Source of the DNA: Macrotrachela quadricornifera
Taxonomy: Eukaryota > Rotifera > Eurotatoria > Philodinida > Philodinidae
Assembly (NCBI GenBank): GCA_022393335.1
Contig: JAJEKB010018387.1
Coordinates: 1 to 64,000, forward strand
Length of the DNA: 64,000 nucleotides
Direction of reading: 5' to 3'
The notes beneath the pieces were generated by a model. It did no database searches. It saw nothing but the letters and a program-made list of their open reading frames with translations, and was not told the origin of the DNA. Of this stretch, positions 10,961-22,820 are shown in pieces. Position 1 is the stretch's first letter. Every line of letters starts with the position of its first letter. The position numbers and the translations under genes were made by a program.

Positions 10961-12384
10961 ATCGAAGCACTCGTGGAAAAATTTTTTTTTGATTTTTTTC
11001 TTTTCATCTTGTTCAGCATTGTCAAAAACTCCCAAATCCAAATTTTCAGCGCATTTGGCCAAGCTAGTAAAAAGTTAGCTCAATTTCACTGTTGAACGCT
11101 CACGATGATATTTGAAAAATATCATCAAAAATCATTTGTACAAAGCGGAGACTTTTTCGATAACGTCAAGTTAGCGAAGTTTTTCGTGTAATATACCAAA
11201 AGATAGAGCATCGAAAGCTGAACAAAATTATCTATTTACATATTATATTTCCATGGACTAACGCAGAGTTATTTGTCAAATACTGTTCATGACTGAGTAT
11301 TTTTCGAGTGAAAAAGATGTCGATTTTTTACAGTATATTGGCCACCATTCAATCATTTTATGAGTGTCCAAACTGAATTTGGGATATGTTGTACAACTTT
11401 TTCTCCTCTACAGAATGGTTATAAAAAAGTTTAAAAAAAAGTTTTTCATCAAGCCGAAAAGTGGCAAACATAAGTCTTATACATCTTGGTTTTTGATGGT
11501 TTTTCAAGAAAAATCAAACGTTTTTGGCGATTTTCATTGTCATGGCATAATTGTATAGCAAAATAAATATGTTATTCGCAATCGGCATTAAAAACTGCAT
11601 CGAAGCATATATAATCTGAAAAAAAAAATTTCTACTCTAAACTGACCTGATGGGACCACAGTAAAAAATATAAAAAAAAGAGACCTGTAGGGAACCACAG
11701 GTGAATTTTTATGGAAAAATTTTTCTTTTAAAATATATGTGATTCTATGCAGTTTTTAATTCCGATTGCGACTAACATATTTATTTTGCTATACAATTAT
11801 GTCATGACAATGAAAATCGCTAAAAATGTTTGATTTTCTTGAAAAACCATCAAAAACCAAGATGTATAAGACTTATGTTTGCCACTTTTCGGCTTGATGA
11901 AAAACTTTTTTTTAAACTTTTTTATAACCATTCTGTAGAGGAGAAAAAGTTGTACAACATATCCCAAATTCAGTTTGGACACTCATAAAATGATTGAATG
12001 GTGGCCAATATACTGTAAAAAATCGACATATTTTTCACTCGAAAAATGATCAGTCATGAACAGTATTTGGCAAATAACTCTGCGTTAGTCCATGGAAATA
12101 TAATATGTAAATAGACAATTTTGTTCAGCTTTCGATGCTCTATCTTTTGGTATATTACACGAAAAACTTCGCTAACTAGACGTTATCGAAAAAGTCTCCG
12201 CTTTGTACAAATGATTTTTGATGATATTTTTCAAATATCATCGTGAGTGCTCAACAGTGAAATTGAGCTAACTTTTCACTAGCTTGACCAAATGCGTTGA
12301 AAATTTGGATTTGGGAGTTTTTGACAATGCTGAACAAGATGAAAACAAAAAATCAAAAAAAATTTTTTTCACGAGTGCTTCGAT
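10961..12384. repeat. Large inverted repeat, arms about 670 bp
   Basis: Left arm about 10961-11635 and right arm about 11710-12384 are reverse complements with scattered mismatches, mirrored around about 11673. Landmarks are atcgaagcactcgtg / cacgagtgcttcgat at the outside and cgcaatcgg / ccgattgcg near the centre. The spacer contains a short palindromic piece (acctgtagggaaccacaggt). The near-identical ORFs at 11364-11558 (+) and 11797-11982 (-), and the pair at 10838-11062 (-) and 12284-12493 (+), are the two arms read in mirror image. I take it as a long fold-back transposon with no coding role. Confidence 0.85.
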
Positions 12385-13319
12385 GTATGGTCTGATGCTC
12401 GATGGGCTCATAGACGCCCTCTTAAAAGATTGGATGTCTATCAAAACATTATTAACAGTTGTGAAACGACTAGATTGTTATACCTTTATCTGATAAAAGT
12501 GGTAAAACTGTCAGTCACAATTTAAAAATATCTTTTCCGTATTTCTCTTCTTCGACACGTGAAGACTATCCTGATATTTGACAATGTTCATTACTTTATT
12601 TAAACGAATGATCAAAAAGACAATAAACATCGAGAATGCTGTTGTTTTATATTAAATTAGTTTAGATCATTTCTTTAAAGTGAGCATAACAGAATAAATA
12701 ATTTCCGTTCGTTCGATTGTGTTCTTTTTTATATCTAAAGATACCTGAATTACAGAATATAGATTCGACTATTTTATGAATTACTCTGTGAACGCAGCAA
12801 TATCCGATTCAATCACAATCAAATCGTCAAGAATAATATTTTTAAGATGTTAAATAATGAACTGTAAATATTGAATCTCTCTCATCTTGATATCAGTCTA
12901 CATGATTGGACTAAGTTACGATATATTTCTACCCAATTAACGTCGTATAGAAATTCTTTAAAAAATTAACTTATGAAAACTATTAGTGAGAAATCACTTT
13001 TCGATTTGGTAAACAATCGATCAGAGTGTTTATTTAATGTGCAACTAAGAAATCTTTTTATTTGCTAAAGATTGCAAAGAGTATTTCCAAAATCAATTTT
13101 GGATAAAGTTTCTCAAAAGAAAATGTTCATTAAAAACATGATTTTCTTCGGAAAGTTTTTTTTTTCTTATTTATTTTTCTCCGATTAAATCAAAGATCTA
13201 TTATTTACAATAAATGAGAGAAGTATGTAAAGAAAGAGAAAATAAATTATTCTTAATCGTTTAAATAGTCAACGTACAAGCAAAGATTGTTTGGTGAAAA
13301 AAAAAACACAAGATTGGAA
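12385..13319. other. Upstream region of the first NHL gene
   Basis: No gene recognised. Blocks near 13070-13165 (attttcttcggaaag context) recur in diverged form at about 20960-21060 downstream of the second NHL gene, suggesting a duplicated upstream segment. Confidence 0.4.
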
Positions 13320-15795
13320 ATGTTGTCATTTATTGATTTGAATAATTATTTCATGATTATTTTACTAGTTATTCAACAAGCACTAGGTATGTGGCTATCT
13401 ATAACAATATTTTTTGTCATTAAAATTAATAAACAAACTCAAGAAAATCTTCATTAGAGTTCAATTTCTTTAATCATTCCAATCGACAATCATCTAGTTG
13501 CACTCTATTAACTTAATTATTTGAACAGAAAGCTTACTTGATTTTTTTAATTTCATTCAGAGATAAAATAATTTTCTTATGACATCGAATAATCGTAGAA
13601 ATAAGTTGAACTTCTTTAAGAATAGATTAATCAAGTGCTTGAGATGAATGAATAATCTTTCTTTTAAATAATTCCATTTTCTATCTAGAATCTAAGTAAA
13701 ATTCTCATTAATATTCTAGCTGTTTCTTTTAATCAACCAAAATTCTGCCCGAATGCATCATGGAATCCGAATGCTATCACTTTTGCCAACAGAACTCAAA
13801 TTGGCTCTTTCCCATACAGTATTTTCGTCAATACTAACAATACCGTTTATGTTTCTACTCCAGGAAAAGATCGAATTGCAATATGGTTTGAAGGAAATAA
13901 TACCATTGCAAAAACAATATCTGGTGCATTGAATAATCCATTCAGTGTTTTTGTTACAAGTGATGGTGATATCTATGTTGATAATGGTAAATCGAATCAT
14001 CAAGTGAATAAATGGACATCAAACGAGACACTTAGTACACCTGCAATGTATGTTAGTGATGCATGTTATGGTCTTTTTGTCGATATTAATGATAATCTCT
14101 ATTGTTCCATCTACTATAAAGATCGAGTGATCATGAAATCACTGCGCATTACAACAAACACAACAAGTATTGTTGCTGGAACAGGATGTGGAGGATCAAC
14201 ACCTCATTTGCTGGACGGTCCTTTGGGAATCTTTGTTGATGGTAGTCTCAATTTATATGTTGCAGATTATTTGAACGATAGAATTCAATTTTTTTCACTT
14301 GGGCAACAATATGGAATAACGAGAGCTGGCCAGGGAGCGTCAGGAACAATTACACTGTATGGTCCAAGTGGAGTTATTGTTGATAGTGATGGATATTTAT
14401 TTATTGTGGATCAATGGAATCATCGTGTAGTCGGAGAAGGACCGTATGGATTTCGGTGCTTAATTGCATGTTTAAGATCATGGGTTCCAGCATCATGGGT
14501 TTCAGGATCATGGGTTCCAGGATCGTGGGTTTTGGGATCATGGGGTTCATTATCCGATGAATTATCCTATCCAACTAGTCTTAGTTTTGATCGCGACGGA
14601 AATATTTTTGTCGTGGATTACGGTAATAGTCGAATTCAAAAATTTGTACTATCAACAAATTCATGTAGTAAGTATGAGAAAAAAATAGTTTTTTATCTTA
14701 AAAAAATTCTTCTAAAATTAAATCTTTTCTTTTCATTGAGAATTAGTCGCCATTTTGAAGTAATACTTTCTTAATTGAAATACAATTATCTGGAAATCAA
14801 TCTATATAATTCTCTTATTTTTGAAAATTGATTTCTTCTCAAAGATCTTCAATACTCTTATTCAGATATATTGATATTAGACAAAAAGGAAGCTTCAGAG
14901 CATCAATTATTTCTCCACCGTTATGTTAAAGATTGTGTAAACTGTACCAATATATTTTAAGAAAAAAAATCATTTGTTTTTTACATAGTTACTCTTTGGT
15001 AAATGATATACAGACGAATTCACCCATTTCTACTAGCTTTTCTTTGTTTCTCAATAACTTTACAGATTTCAGAATTTTCGAAGTATATGGTGTCAGAAAG
15101 AGGTTGGATGATTCTATTGATCTGTATAGATTTCTATGATTGAATTTATATCTTTATAAAAAGCATTCAGAAAACAGGTTAAAAATACTTCTTATTCTAT
15201 GGAATTTTTAAAGATTTTTTTTGATGTAGTTCTAGAAATTACAAAAAAAGGAATGATCCATTACCTTTTAAGTTAATACAATCAGATAAAAAATTTACTT
15301 TTCTATGTCACTATTCATTTTCACTGATATTCGAGTAAATTTCTAGCAAATTTTTAAGAGACACAGTAAATTAAAAAACTATAGTAAAAAAAATGGATCA
15401 TTTTCTATGTATTTATGTTCTATAAATAGTTGTATATTTCTAAAGGAGAATGTTTTTCAAATTGAAGATGATATGACATATTAAAAAGCCTTTATTTGAA
15501 TTTGTTTAGATGAAACATCCACATCATCTTATCAAACATCAACATCAACAATGATTAGTGAGATTTCGTTTTTCTTTCATTTTCTAATTAACTGTTTTGA
15601 TTTATATAGTTCAAACATCGGTTACTGAAATAAATAACACAATTCCATTTTCATCATCACGTATGTAACAGATTTGATTTAGAAATTGAATAATGCACGA
15701 TGAGAACTTTGAGTTTGCTCTAGATCATTTTTTCGAGCTCTGACTAATATTGACATATAGCATGTCCTAAGGATTGTCCATACTCTAAGAGATGT
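13320..15795 (+). CDS. NHL-propeller secreted/surface protein, copy 1, 3' end not found
   Basis: Exon 1 (13320-13386) encodes a signal peptide (MLSFIDLNNYFMIILLVIQQ, then AL). A 333-bp intron (gtatgt…attctag) joins in phase 1 to exon 2 (13720-14667), which holds a whole six-bladed NHL propeller without introns. Blades read, for example, PYSIFVNTNNTVYV, PLGIFVDGSLNLYVADYLND and PTSLSFDRDGNIFVVDYGNS. NHL propellers usually bind proteins or glycans; the ligand is unknown. Short Ser/Thr-rich exons follow at 15510-15557 and 15610-15660, both phase 1 at each end, and then a Cys-rich start (CPKDCPYSKRC, 15761-15795). No EGF or membrane exons like those of copy 2 were found before copy 2 begins, so the gene may be truncated. 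A 15-bp minisatellite inserts Trp/Ser-rich residues between blades 5 and 6. Confidence 0.75.
14477..14551 (+). repeat. In-frame 15-bp minisatellite in the propeller exon
   Basis: Five tandem 15-bp units (first unit atcatgggttccagc) encode roughly SWVPA, SWVSG, SWVPG, SWVLG, SWGS. Copy 2 has only a short loop here (CSGSNELMRP). The unit length is a multiple of three, so the propeller frame is kept. Confidence 0.9.
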
Positions 15796-16006
15796 GTAAG
15801 TACCTTCAATACAAAGTTGATGAGCACTTTTTTAAGACTATCACTACCATTTACACGATAAAATTTTGTCCATATTTAATTGAATCAGTTCTTTTTTAAT
15901 TTAAAAAAAATAATCTTGAGAAATATGTCACATAAGTGATTGTAGAATGCAAACAAAAAACGTCAATGGTATGGAGTTCATAATACTGACAAAAAATAAA
16001 TTAAAT
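15796..16006. other. Region where EGF/membrane exons of copy 1 would be expected
   Basis: No Cys-rich exon, membrane segment or stop exon could be recognised between the last accepted exon and the MITE. Confidence 0.4.
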
Positions 16007-16014
16007 CTACACAA

Positions 16015-16414
16015 CAGAGGTGTTCACGGGGCAAAATGTTCTGTTTTAGACCCGAAACTATAAATGACACAGAACAAGTGCTGAGGATGTGAAAATGGTC
16101 CTATTCGATGCAGAATTCTCTGAGCTACACATTCATGTATTTGGGTTGTGACTTTCAATGTTCAACATAGAAGTTATGGCTGCCACGGGGCTACGGGGGA
16201 GGTTCCCGTGAGACGTCTCGGGTAAACCTGCCCCGTAGCCCCGTGGCAGCCATAACTTCTATGTTGAACATTGAAAGTCACAACCCAAATACATGAATGT
16301 GTAGCTCAGAGAATTCTGCATCGAATAGGACCATTTTCACATCCTCAGCACTTGTTCTGTGTCATTTATTGTTTCGGGTCTAAAACAGAACATTTTGCCC
16401 CGTGAACACCTCTG
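16015..16414. mobile_element. hAT-type MITE, 400 bp, near-perfect inverted repeat
   Basis: The whole element is an inverted repeat around 16214-16215 with arms of about 190 bp and a short centre (ggaggttcccgtgagacg context). The ends read cagaggtgttcacggggc and its complement. The octamer ctacacaa lies directly outside both ends (16007-16014 and 16415-16422). A CAGAGGTG-type terminus with an 8-bp duplication is the hallmark of hAT non-autonomous elements. The arms are almost identical, which suggests a young insertion or strong pairing constraint. The interior is clearly more GC-rich than its surroundings. Confidence 0.93.
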
Positions 16415-16422
16415 CTACACAA

Positions 16423-17090
16423 ATCATTCAAATCGTTCAAAATAAAAAAAATATCGGATTTAGTTGATTTGAGAATGAAACTATATATATTTCTTTTGAG
16501 TCAGCGTGAAAATCAAAAATAGATGAGGAATTCAGTTTTATAATAAAAATATTTTCAAACGATTTATCATATTTGACTGTTGAATATCAGAATAGTCAGA
16601 TGAGAGATTTTTTTCTATTTTATTCTTATTAATAATATCATGATAATTATCACTTCATGAATATATTTTTATAGCTTTTATTTTATTGTTCTTATCTCAT
16701 ACGACTTTCAAAAACTTGAATTCAACAATAGTTGAATAATCAGCACTATCTATAACTAATCATATCTCATATTTTTAATATAAAATGTCGAATAAATCTG
16801 TCTGTTCATATCGATTTCTCTTTTTCATCAGATCATCAATCATATTCTATATAGTTTTTATTGTATTCCTCTTTAGACAGATACAAAATACAAGATAGGG
16901 TTCTTCTTCTCTTCCTATGATGCATCCATAAAATGCATTTTCATAATTAAAAATGAAAATATAGATTTACTTGAATTTTCCTATACAAAAAATGATCCAT
17001 TCATATGAGCGAAATGAGTTTAAGTATTAAAAACAGAGATTAATGTCTTTTCTCTTGGCTTGTTTTGTAAGTGCCTCTTTATCGTTCCAG
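16423..17090. other. Upstream region of NHL copy 2; signal-peptide exon not identified
   Basis: By analogy with copy 1, an exon ending in phase 1 and encoding a signal peptide should lie here. The frame at 16785 (MSNKSVCSYRFLFF…) is hydrophobic but has no usable donor before its stop. ATG 17043 would need a 24-bp intron. Neither is accepted. Confidence 0.4.
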
Positions 17091-20000
17091 CTATTTCATA
17101 CAACCAACCAAAACTCGCTGCAAACGCATCATGGATTCCGAAGGCTATCACTTTTGCAACAAGTACCCAAGTTGGTTCTTCACCATACAGTATTTTCGTC
17201 AATACTAATAATAGTGTTTATGTTCTCGATCAAACACACAATCGAATTGTAATATGGTTTGAAGGAAATAATTCCATTGCAAAAACAATATCTGGTGGAT
17301 TGAATAATCCATTCAGTGTTTTTGTTACTAGTAGTGGTGATATTTATGTTGATAATGGTGAATCAAAACGTCAAGTGAATAAATGGATATCAAATGAGAC
17401 ACTTAGTACACCTGCAATGTATGTTAGTGGTGCATGTTATGGTCTTTTTGTCGATATTAATGATAATCTGTATTGTTCTATGTTCGGGCTGCATCAAGTG
17501 ATCATGAAATCACTGCGCATTGCAACGAATACAATAAGTATTGTTGCTGGAACAGGATGTGGAGGATCAACACCACATTTATTAAACGGTCCTCGAGGAA
17601 TCTTCGTTGATGGTAATCTCAGCTTATATGTTGCAGATTATTTGAACGATAGAATTCAACTTTTTTCATTTGGGCAACAATATGGAATAACGAGAGCTGG
17701 AAATGGAACGTCAGGAACAATTACACTGTATCGTCCAAGTGGAGTTATTATTGATGGTGATGGATATTTATTTATTGTGGATCGATTGAATCATCGTGTG
17801 GTCGGAGAAGGACCGTATGGATTTCGGTGTATAGTTGGATGTTCAGGATCCAATGAATTGATGAGACCAACTAGTCTTAGTTTTGATCGTGATGGAAACA
17901 TTTTTGTCGTGGATCGTGATAATAGTCGAATTCAAAAATTTTTACTATCAACAAATTCATCTGGTGAGTGGAGTCTCACAAATTTTCGATTTATAATAAA
18001 AGATCATTTTCAACTGAAAATGAAATAAGTAGATGGTATATAATATCATTAAATGAATTTTATAAGGTGTTTGAACGCATTCAATTAAATCTGTGCTATT
18101 TCTATGTACTGTTAAGAATTGCAACAACGTGTTTGACAAGCTACTTTGTACTCACACATTGCCATAATATGCTTTATTTTGTTACATAGAATGATTTTCA
18201 GATGCTGGATATTTGATAGTTGTTGTATCAATAGCCGTGTTCTCTGAAAAGTTGTATATTTCCATTCAGAAAGGCAATAATCTTTTTTTACAACTTTTCT
18301 AATACAACACAAATTATTTCCAAACACACCGGACATCATTCTTTGTTACAGATTTACTAAAATGGTTTCAGTGGCATCACAAAGCAAAGCGTATGACCTC
18401 TCATTACTTTTTCAGTACATCATTGAGCCGAATTCTGATATATGTGACTATGCGCTAAACACTCCTGTTTGGAATACTACCCAACCAAGATATTTTGCTA
18501 CTAGCAATACGTTCTGTCTCCCCAACTAAGTTATTCCATTGTCTCCACTATCCCTGATGCATAACACTGGCGAGGTCTGTTCAAAGCAATTAAATTCCTG
18601 ACGAAATGATTCAACCATGATTCACTATTTATCATGATTCGATATACTTATAAAAGCAGAGTATTATTAATCTTTCTTTAGCTACACAAGTAACAACACT
18701 ACCATTATCATCATCAACGACATCAATATCAACGATTTCAACGACCGCAACAACAACAAACACATCATACGCATCATCATCGACGACGACCTTGACCGCT
18801 ACAACAACTGCAAAAACAACATCATCCACGACCTCGACGTACACCACAACAACATCGGCGTCATCCACAACTTCGATGGATGCTACGAAAACAGCATCAT
18901 TATTATCATCGATCTTGACGGATACTACAACAACGATATCATCATCTTCCACGACTTTAAATGATTCAACAACAATACCATCATCTACAACTTCGACGCA
19001 TACTACACCAGCACCATCATCCTCCACGACCTCCACCGACTCGACAATAACTACTGGTACAACAACATCATTCAAGACCTTGGCGGACACTACTACAACA
19101 ACCTCATCTTCTCCCACAACTTCAACGTATTCGACAACAATTACTGCAACAACAACATCATTAAAGACCTCAACGGATACTACTACAACAACATCATCGA
19201 CCATCACGACGAGTACCACAACAGCATCATCTTCTTCAACGGATTCGACAACAACAACTGCAACAACAACATCATCATCNNNNNNNNNNACAACAACAAC
19301 TGCAACAACAACATCATCATCGACCACGACTTCAACCGATTCGATAACAACAACTGCAACAACAATATCATCATCAACCACGACTTCAACCGATTCAACA
19401 ACAACAACAACATTGTTTACGACATCGACGGATAGTATTAGAATGTCATCGTCATTCACGACAAGTTAGTTGATATGCTATGTGCTCTTTCAGTTTACAG
19501 TTGTTCTTTCTAGGTAAATCGTCAGTATTATATTTTTTTGCCGCAGCTTGTCCTAATCGAAGTCAAATTGGAACTTCTTGTAATATCGCAGGTACTCCAT
19601 GTGAAATGCTTCAACCTTGCATGAATGCTGGGACCTGTACTAATAATGATACATCTCCTATCCGATATACGTGTTTCTGTCCTTCTGGTTTTACAGGTCT
19701 AAATTGTGAAATGGACGAGCAACTTTGCAGACCAAGCGCATGTTGGAATAATGGTACCTATCCACTGATTTCTATTAAAATAAACATTTGTTTTTTCTAG
19801 GAACATGTAATGAAACATCCAACAGCACATTTTCTTGTGCGTGTCAATTGGGTTGGGCAGGCGCCCGTTGTGAAATGAAAGTGAATTATTGCGACAATGT
19901 CACCTGCATGAATGATGGTGTATGTCGACCATTATTTCTTAACTTCACATGTGAATGTCTCACTTCAAGTTATTCTGGTCGTTATTGTGAAAAGACTGCC

Positions 20001-20252
20001 GCGAAAATGGTTGTCTATCAAGTAGTTTCAAAATCGTTTGCTTATGTTGCAATTATCTTCTTAGTTATTATTGCTTTGTTCTTTATCATCATGGATATTT
20101 TGAAGTATGGTTTTGGTATTGATCCAACCAAAGCTGAATTAGAGAAAATCCGAAGACAAAAAAGAATCAATCGAAAAAGACATTGTCCTATGATTCAGCG
20201 ATTTGTCTATGTCAATCGACCATCAACTACTGAACGAGGAAGTAGTGAATAA
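17091..20252 (+). CDS. NHL propeller, mucin stalk, three EGF, one membrane segment; copy 2
   Basis: Predicted type I surface protein. Exons: 17091-17963 (six-bladed NHL propeller, starting NQPKLAANASW), 18682-19464 (Ser/Thr-rich mucin-like stalk, over 250 residues), 19547-19753 and 19801-20252. The last two encode three EGF modules: CNIAGTPCE…GLNCE, LCRPSACWNNGTCNE…ARCE and NYCDNVTCMNDGVC…RYCE. A membrane helix follows (FAYVAIIFLVIIALFFIIMDIL) and then a basic cytoplasmic tail of about 50 residues ending at TAA 20250-20252. Introns are 17964-18681, 19465-19546 and 19754-19800, all phase 1. The 5' signal exon was not found. The stalk contains a 10-N gap, so its true length is unknown. An AATAAA lies at the stop. 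The layout suggests adhesion or ligand recognition at the cell surface; this is inference. Confidence 0.85.
18682..19464 (+). repeat. Thr/Ser-rich coding low-complexity tract (mucin-like stalk)
   Basis: Degenerate ACN/TCN codon runs with recurring pieces such as TTTTATTTSS and TTSTDST. It encodes a probable heavily O-glycosylated stalk. The antisense Val/Asp-rich frame at 18632-19459 is its mirror image and not a gene. Confidence 0.85.
19280..19289. other. Assembly gap (10 N)
   Basis: Ten unknown bases within the Ser/Thr tract. The flanks are nearly the same repeat (actgcaacaacaacatcatc), so the gap size is probably a placeholder and repeat units may be missing. Confidence 0.99.
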
Positions 20253-22735
20253 AAATAAACTCTTGTCTTTATTGAATATTTCTCGTGTATTCTGTCTTGT
20301 GATAAAAAAAACCTGTGTCGCGCAATCCTTGATGAAATTGAAAAATGTGAAACACAATATACCTAGTCTTACTAATTATTTCAAAGCGTTGTTTGACGTA
20401 TATTCGGATATACTTGACTATTATTCCTTGCTTTACAGCGGCAAATTTCAACAAAAGAATACTCCGAAGATACTTTAATTAGACTTAGTTTATATATGAC
20501 TTCTGATAGTCCTTGTAGACGCATGTCACCATATGTGACAGATTCCGAACTGTATTTCTCATGCTGTATGACAGGCTCAAAGGGTCATCTATCTCGATCT
20601 GTTACGGCTCATAATATTCTGTCGATCACGGTCTGTGGGAAGTGTAAATTTCTACTCCTATATACTTCAACATTCTCTTTCAGATCGTGTTTCACAAAAT
20701 AAAGCTCAGTTACATAAGAAATGAATTCATGTAGGATCGTTTATATAATGAAAAAGAGTCTTCAGACAAAACAAACCATTGAAATTCTTCAGTGCTAACA
20801 AAAAAAAGAAAAGAACATAAGACTCTCACGGAATCTGACATAAATCATTAATGGATTTCCCTTGTAAAATAGATATCTTATTAACGTAGTTTGTTTAAAA
20901 TGTGTTATTTGAAGTTCCTGATATTTTGATTTGTTGGACAAAAAAAAACGTTTGGAAAAATCATTTCCAAATGCAATTTCAGATAAACTTTCCCCGAAGA
21001 ATATCTTAATAAAAGACACTGCGTCTATGATTTTCTTCGAAAAGCTTTCTTTGTTTTATTTGTACTAGGTCAATAACCACAAAAGTCATATCTTGACTTA
21101 AACAAAGAGTTGTTGATTATTAAACAAACATCAAATAATTATTTACGTACTTGCCTATCCGTATTTCTTTCAGATTTATCTTCGTCATGATATTTTGTTG
21201 ACTGGTATTCAAATCGTATCTCTCTTGTCATATAGATTTCGAGAATATTTTTTTTTCCTTTCTTTTCTAAATAATTCTTTTGAAAAACATATGGTAAAAT
21301 CAATGAAATCTCACCTTTAATAGTTTTATTGATACATATGTATTCTAAGAAGTTCTTTTGGATAAGTAAACTTTTATAAATTCGGTAAGTTCTCACAAAT
21401 TAAACTAATACTTGTTTCATATTATAGAGAAATATTTCTAGACTACAAAGTCATGTTTCCTTCTTAAAGCTAATTATAAAGCTTAACACGGCTTTTATTG
21501 GCGTTTCTTTCTATAAATAATATCTTTAAACATTCCTCTATCGTCCATGGAAAAATCAGCTCATTCGGTTAAAATAGAGTGGAGCTATTCAATCTTTCTT
21601 ACTGCGAGCTACCAATGGCTCACATCGCGCTGAATGTGTTAAGAGAGAATACACGATCAAACCATCCTAAGTCGTTGAAAAAATATTTTGATTTAATTAT
21701 TTCAAAGAAAAATTCTAGTCAAACCATAATCGAATTGAAAATATTCTGCCATGTGGTTTTTCCTATGAAAAATACAAGCTAAAACACATTGAAAGGATCT
21801 ATTTAGTTTCCTAAGAAAATTGCTAGCTTAAGAATGTGTTTAATATTTTAGCGTTACATCATCATTCACTTGTTCATTTATATTTGGAAATGTCTCACTT
21901 GGTGGAGAACAGTGTATGCCACAAGTTTATTCTATTTAATTGACTAATATGTAGAGTAAAAAACATTATAAGTCAAAAATTTTTTGAAAATTTAGAAATA
22001 CGCTCTTTCAGCATGACAATATTTTAAACATTTCTAATGCTTGACTATCTCCTAAAATCGCACAACTTCTTTAGAAATCATATATGTAATACTTGAAACT
22101 TGAATTCAAGTATTCAAGCATTCGAAGAGGGACCGCGGACGGATGGGGACTGTAAAACCATACAGGACCAGCTGAGGTTGAGGGCGAAATCCTGGAAAAG
22201 GCGTAACAATATCACACTTGAAAAGTTGAACACTTTAAGTAATAGTTGAATACTTGAATTCAACTTTCAAGTTTGACACTACTGTTTTTTTCAGGAAAAA
22301 TTATGCTTTTCACGTAACCAACTACTGAAATCATCAAAATTTTTAGTTTCAAAAGGAACATTTGCGAAAAAAGCATTTATCTTGATTTTGAAAATTCTGG
22401 CGGAAATTCACTTTTTTTTAGTGAGGAGGAAGCTTTCAAGATTTCCCACGTAGCTTTTTGTAATAGTCGTACAAATCTATCTAAAACTTTGTCGTAAATA
22501 AATTCTCAATTTTAATGAAGTTTCACTTGAAATATGTTCTCTCATCAGTTAAAGAAGCACCAATCTTTTCAAAGTTGGGTGTACACTGTGTTACAGAACT
22601 ATACATTAAAAGTAAAATGAATTGATAGTGAACTATAGAAACGCTTGGTATGATGTTTGAGCTATATCCAATATTTCTTTTCCGTAGATGTATATACGTC
22701 AAGTTTGACGGTAAAGAGAAAAAAAGTGCATGTTT
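20253..22735. other. Intergenic; no recognised gene
   Basis: Contains a diverged echo of the copy 1 upstream region (about 20940-21060). A cluster of acttgaattcaagt-like palindromic words at 22090-22280 surrounds a short GC-richer piece (gggaccgcggacggatgggg). The small ORFs show no domain or homology. Confidence 0.45.
22090..22280. repeat. Cluster of acttgaa/ttcaagt inverted words
   Basis: Repeated short words such as cttgaattcaagtattcaag and cacttgaaaagttgaac, in both orientations, flank a GC-richer 60-bp core. It resembles a small decayed inverted-repeat element; no duplication of target is visible. Confidence 0.45.
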
Positions 22736-22820
22736 GTATAATGATTTAAGGAGAGAATGATTCAATGGGCGTTGTATAATGATTTACGGAGAAAATGCGT
22801 CAATGGGCGTGGTATAATAG
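22736..22820. repeat. 38-bp tandem duplication upstream of the Gly-rich gene
   Basis: gtataatgatttaaggagag…caatgggcgt begins at 22736 and repeats at 22774 with a few changes, with a third start (gtataatag) at 22812. It lies about 140-225 bp upstream of the Gly-rich ORF and could include duplicated promoter elements. Confidence 0.75.

Noticed and set aside
11364..11982. Two almost identical 61-64 residue ORFs on opposite strands
   Set aside because: They are the two arms of the large inverted repeat; no homology and no coding signature.
16785..16899. Hydrophobic frame considered as signal-peptide exon of NHL copy 2
   Set aside because: It reaches a stop before any acceptable phase-1 donor.
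17043..17066. ATG with gtaagt donor as exon 1 of NHL copy 2
   Set aside because: It would need a 24-bp intron and gives the wrong phase for the propeller exon.
18632..19459. Long minus-strand Val/Asp-rich ORF
   Set aside because: It is the antisense reading of the Ser/Thr-rich stalk exon (ACN/TCN codons read backwards give Val/Asp/Ser), with no domain or splice support.
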